Shown: in pieces, positions 7,461 to 9,272 of the stretch
Position numbering within the stretch: position 1 is the first letter of the stretch
Layout of the letters: each line of letters starts with the position of its first letter
Origin: an uncultured Rubritalea sp.
GTDB lineage: Bacteria; Verrucomicrobiota; Verrucomicrobiia; Verrucomicrobiales; Akkermansiaceae
Direction: 5' to 3'
Length of the DNA stretch: 9,272 nt
Assembly: GCA_937951395.1 (NCBI GenBank)
Contig: CALFBV010000114.1
Span: 1 to 9,272 of the forward strand
The notes under the pieces: generated by a model
Told to the model about the DNA's origin: nothing
Seen by the model: the letters and a program-made list of their open reading frames with translations, nothing else
Databases searched by the model: none
Translations under genes and position numbers: made by a program

Positions 7461-7798
7461 TTAGTTAATTGTGCTGATTACTTGTCGACCATCTTCACGA
7501 ATGTAAAGTTGATGTGACCAGTTTCCGTTATCTGTGAATTCATCCTTAGGGAGCCCCCACTGGGACATTTCCTTACGCACGTCATCAGGAACACGGGGAT
7601 CATTCGCGATGAAATACATCAGCCCTTTCTGATAAGTTCCCCATGCTTGCTACCTGAACTCCAGCCATCTCAGCTCCTTGATGTCCCTCCGTAGATGACA
7701 ACATCCGCCTCGTGACTTTCAGCGGTCGCAGTTGAGGATATTACTCCGAATAGGAGCAGCGAAATTAGTCTCTGGAACCCATTAAATTTCTTAGGCAT
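7461..7798 (-). pseudogene. Remnant of an exported FAD-dependent oxidoreductase, frameshifted and internally deleted
   Basis: Translating the minus strand in pieces recovers one family. From the ATG at 7798, 42 codons give a signal peptide (ending near SSTATAES) and the nucleotide-binding start ADVVIYGGTS, then a TGA at 7672-7670. Another frame continues the Rossmann helix as AGVQVASMG. A third frame (7640-7461) reads GTYQKGLMYFIANDPRVPDD and then WGLPKDEFTDNGNWSHQLYIRE before a TAA. Both end segments match exported FAD-dependent oxidoreductases common in Verrucomicrobiota and Planctomycetota, where GLxYFLxNDPRVP and WPHQLYVREARRM lie far downstream of the dinucleotide-binding fold. Most of the protein between them, and everything after, is gone. 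The family's substrates are often unknown. The remnant sits just past the infC terminator, with no gene opposite it. It explains nearly all of the 500-bp stretch between 7380 and 7879. Confidence 0.85.
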
Positions 7799-7819
7799 AT
7801 ATTTGATACTCTATTACAC

Positions 7820-7849
7820 AAAAAAGCCCGCTGGAATCCAGCAGGCTTT
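7820..7849 (-). terminator. Intrinsic terminator of infC
   Basis: On the minus strand a 12-bp stem (AAAGCCTGCTGG at 7849-7838 with CCAGCGGGCTTT at 7834-7823, one U-G wobble) closes a 3-nt loop and runs into TTTTTTGTG. The wobble becomes a C-A mismatch on the plus strand, and the T-run is on the minus strand, so the direction is clear. It begins 30 bp after the infC stop. Confidence 0.9.
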
Positions 7850-7879
7850 CTGTAAATTATTAAAATACTTGAAAAAATT

Positions 7880-8500
7880 TTATTCTTCTTCGTCAGTTCC
7901 ATCCTCGTCATCTGCTTCGATGAGTTCCCCATCATCATGGGCTGTGAACTTTCTGACGCGCTTTTCCGCTGGGAGTGGAGAGAGAAGCATGCTGACATTT
8001 CTGCCTGCTAGCCTCGGCGGCTGATCAACAGCGGCCATACCAACCATGTCTGCGACGACACGCTTGAGCACTTCTACTCCGAGTTCCTTATGAGCGTTTT
8101 CACGTCCACGGAACATAAGACCTACTTTTACTTTGCTACCTTCATCTAAGAATTTCTCAATGCGTGAGCATTTCAGATTGTAGTCATGTTCTTCTGTGCG
8201 AACACGGAATTTGATTTCCTTCAGCTTAGGAGCACTATTCACCTTGCCCTTCTTGAGCTTAGCCATTTGGTACTTATGCTTACCAAAGTCACAGATCTTG
8301 CACACTGGCGGATCTGATTTGGCGGTGATCTCCACTAGATCTAATCCTAGTGATTTTGCCTTTTGCAGCGCTTCCTGTGAACTCATTACTCCTAGTTGGT
8401 CTCCGTTGTCCATTACTACACGGACTTTCGGTGACCGGATGTACTGGTTCACGCGAGTCATTGGCTGACGTTTTCTATATGGCTTCTTTGGCTTAGCTAT
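7880..8500 (-). CDS. infC: Translation initiation factor IF-3, with a non-canonical ATA start
   Basis: IF-3 binds the 30S subunit, checks the start codon and initiator tRNA, and prevents premature 50S joining. The N-domain (RVNQYIRSPKVRVV, QLGVMSSQEALQKA, LDLVEITAKSDPPVCKICDFG) and C-domain (LKEIKFRVRTEEHDYNLK, VKVGLMFRGRENAHKELG) are both intact. I place the start at the ATA at 8500-8498, giving 206 residues and an N-terminus MAKPKKPYRKRQP before the ATG-encoded Met14. AGGAGG lies 8 nt upstream of the ATA, an in-frame TAG (8515-8513) blocks any longer frame, and the ATG at 8461 has no ribosome-binding site. E. coli infC likewise uses a rare start (AUU) for autoregulation. The protein ends in an acidic tail, DDGELIEADDEDGTDEEE (189-206), beyond the usual IF-3 end. 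It lies 133 bp after thrS, but rpmI and rplT do not follow. Confidence 0.95.
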   Translation of the reverse strand: MAKPKKPYRKRQPMTRVNQYIRSPKVRVVMDNGDQLGVMSSQEALQKAKSLGLDLVEITAKSDPPVCKICDFGKHKYQMAKLKKGKVNSAPKLKEIKFRVRTEEHDYNLKCSRIEKFLDEGSKVKVGLMFRGRENAHKELGVEVLKRVVADMVGMAAVDQPPRLAGRNVSMLLSPLPAEKRVRKFTAHDDGELIEADDEDGTDEEE

Positions 8501-8534
8501 GGTCTTATCCTCCTAATTATTATTTTGTTTTGGG
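8498..8534 (-). promoter_or_regulatory. infC ribosome-binding site with ATA start codon
   Basis: Reading the minus strand, an A/U-rich enhancer-like stretch (8534-8515) leads into AGGAGG (8514-8509), then an 8-nt spacer and ATA (8500-8498). It is the only perfect Shine-Dalgarno at any gene start in the window. A strong site paired with a start codon that IF-3 normally rejects is the arrangement expected for IF-3 feedback on its own translation. Confidence 0.75.
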
Positions 8535-8572
8535 CTCCTCACTAGCCACAGAGTGCGGCCATCTCTCATCAT
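8513..8572 (-). CDS. Possible 19-residue leader ORF before infC
   Basis: An ATG-ATG at 8572-8567 opens a short frame (MMRDGRTLWLVRSPKQ, then three Asn) whose TAG stop at 8515-8513 overlaps the infC Shine-Dalgarno. It lies in the same frame as infC. No ribosome-binding site is visible ahead of it, and an in-frame TAG lies upstream at 8617-8615. If translated, ribosomes ending there would be placed on the infC initiation site. Chance is a serious alternative for so short a frame. Confidence 0.25.
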   Translation of the reverse strand: MMRDGRTLWLVRSPKQNNN

Positions 8573-8633
8573 GAAAGACGTATGGGGAAAAAATTTACAA
8601 CACTTACTTCTCTGCTAAATTTCAATAGATCTG

Positions 8634-9272
8634 TTAGAGCGATCTTTCGTTAATTTCATTTGTTATATTAGAAACAAATTCTTCGAGAGTGAATGTGCCG
8701 AGATCTTGCTTGTCTCGGTGACGGACAGAAACAGAGTTTGTCTCCGCTTCCTTACCACCAATGACCAACATGTAAGGCACTCTATCTAATCTTGCAAGTC
8801 GAATTTTCGCTCCCAGCTTCTCCGCCGCTCGGTCCACGCTCACTCGCACACCTACGTCCGCGAGTCGCTTAGCTGCGGCTTCACCTTCGGCGAGAAATTT
8901 ATCAGACAAAGGAAGCACCCTCACCTGCTCTGGCGCGAGCCATGCTGGGAATTTGCCTTCGAAATGCTCGATGAGCAACCCTACGAATCTCTCCAGAGAT
9001 CCAAACGGTGCACGGTGTATCATCACCGGTCTGTGATTCTGATTATCGCTACCAGCATAAGTAAGATCAAATCTCTCTGGTAAGTTAAAGTCTAACTGCA
9101 CAGTTCCGAGCTGCCAGTCTCTGCCGATTACATCCTTCACCACGAAGTCGATCTTAGGACCATAGAATGCAGCCTCGCCGAGCTCGACAGTATAATCTGC
9201 TCCTAGTTTTTCGACTGCTGCTTTCAGCGAAGCTTCTGCCTTTTCCCAGACAGCGCGCTCACCCACATATTT
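8634..9272 (-). CDS. thrS: Threonyl-tRNA synthetase, C-terminal part, cut by right edge
   Basis: The frame is open to the right edge (212 codons remain; full-length enzymes have about 640 residues). ThrRS charges tRNA-Thr in the cytoplasm. The visible part holds the end of the class II catalytic core: the GEAAFYGPKIDF strand, DWQLGTVQLDFNLPERFDL, and motif 3 HRAPFGSLERFVGLLIEH, whose first His corresponds to a zinc ligand in E. coli ThrRS. The anticodon-binding domain follows, starting at FPAWLAPEQVRVLPLSD and containing the conserved PYMLVIGGKE segment. The GTG at 9266-9264 is an internal valine (reading KYVGERAVWEKAE), not a start. No terminator separates it from infC, so read-through into infC is likely, as in the thrS-infC arrangement of E. 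coli. No Shine-Dalgarno information is available because the start is outside the window. Confidence 0.95.
   Translation of the reverse strand, partial: KYVGERAVWEKAEASLKAAVEKLGADYTVELGEAAFYGPKIDFVVKDVIGRDWQLGTVQLDFNLPERFDLTYAGSDNQNHRPVMIHRAPFGSLERFVGLLIEHFEGKFPAWLAPEQVRVLPLSDKFLAEGEAAAKRLADVGVRVSVDRAAEKLGAKIRLARLDRVPYMLVIGGKEAETNSVSVRHRDKQDLGTFTLEEFVSNITNEINERSL

Noticed and set aside
7803..8024. 73-codon plus-strand frame across the infC terminator and 3' end
   Set aside because: Starts in the terminator and mirrors the acidic IF-3 tail as a serine run; a shadow.
7880..8461. ATG at 8461 as the infC start
   Set aside because: It has no ribosome-binding site and loses 13 in-frame codons that a perfect AGGAGG at proper distance from ATA would include.
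8634..9266. GTG at 9266-9264 as a complete 210-codon gene start
   Set aside because: It is an internal valine of thrS; the frame is open to the window edge and the residues before it (KY) continue the family sequence.

Overview
The window fits a Gram-negative bacterium of the Verrucomicrobiota. The base composition is roughly balanced. The initiation factor 3 and threonyl-tRNA synthetase sequences resemble that group, as does the family of the decayed FAD oxidoreductase. The placement is an inference from remembered family resemblance, not from a search. Most of the region looks like ordinary chromosome; I see no insertion sequence, prophage, CRISPR array, tRNA or rRNA.

Left part (1-2747, minus strand): a membrane-anchored AsmA-like protein is followed 35 bp later by rapA, the RNA-polymerase-recycling SNF2 ATPase. 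rapA runs off the left edge. The two are probably one transcription unit. A 107-bp divergent intergenic region separates them from a plus-strand gene for a fused ATPase-permease half-transporter of the ABCG/White type (2855-4789), which ends at a strong intrinsic terminator.

Middle (4865-7379, plus strand): a leader with a 16-nt periodic TAA pattern precedes a two-gene unit. It encodes a 132-residue membrane-anchored protein with a small beta-rich domain, and a 671-residue exported helical protein with a TPR-like C-terminus. I recognise neither protein; together they are the least explained part of the window.

Right part (7461-9272, minus strand): the 3' end of thrS is followed by infC, an intrinsic terminator and a wrecked FAD-dependent oxidoreductase gene. 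The usual rpmI-rplT genes do not follow infC. The infC start appears to be a non-canonical ATA codon behind a perfect AGGAGG, 13 codons upstream of the first ATG. This recalls the IF3 autoregulation known from the AUU start of E. coli infC. infC is also the only gene in the window with a recognisable Shine-Dalgarno sequence. A 19-codon reading frame in its leader ends on that Shine-Dalgarno.
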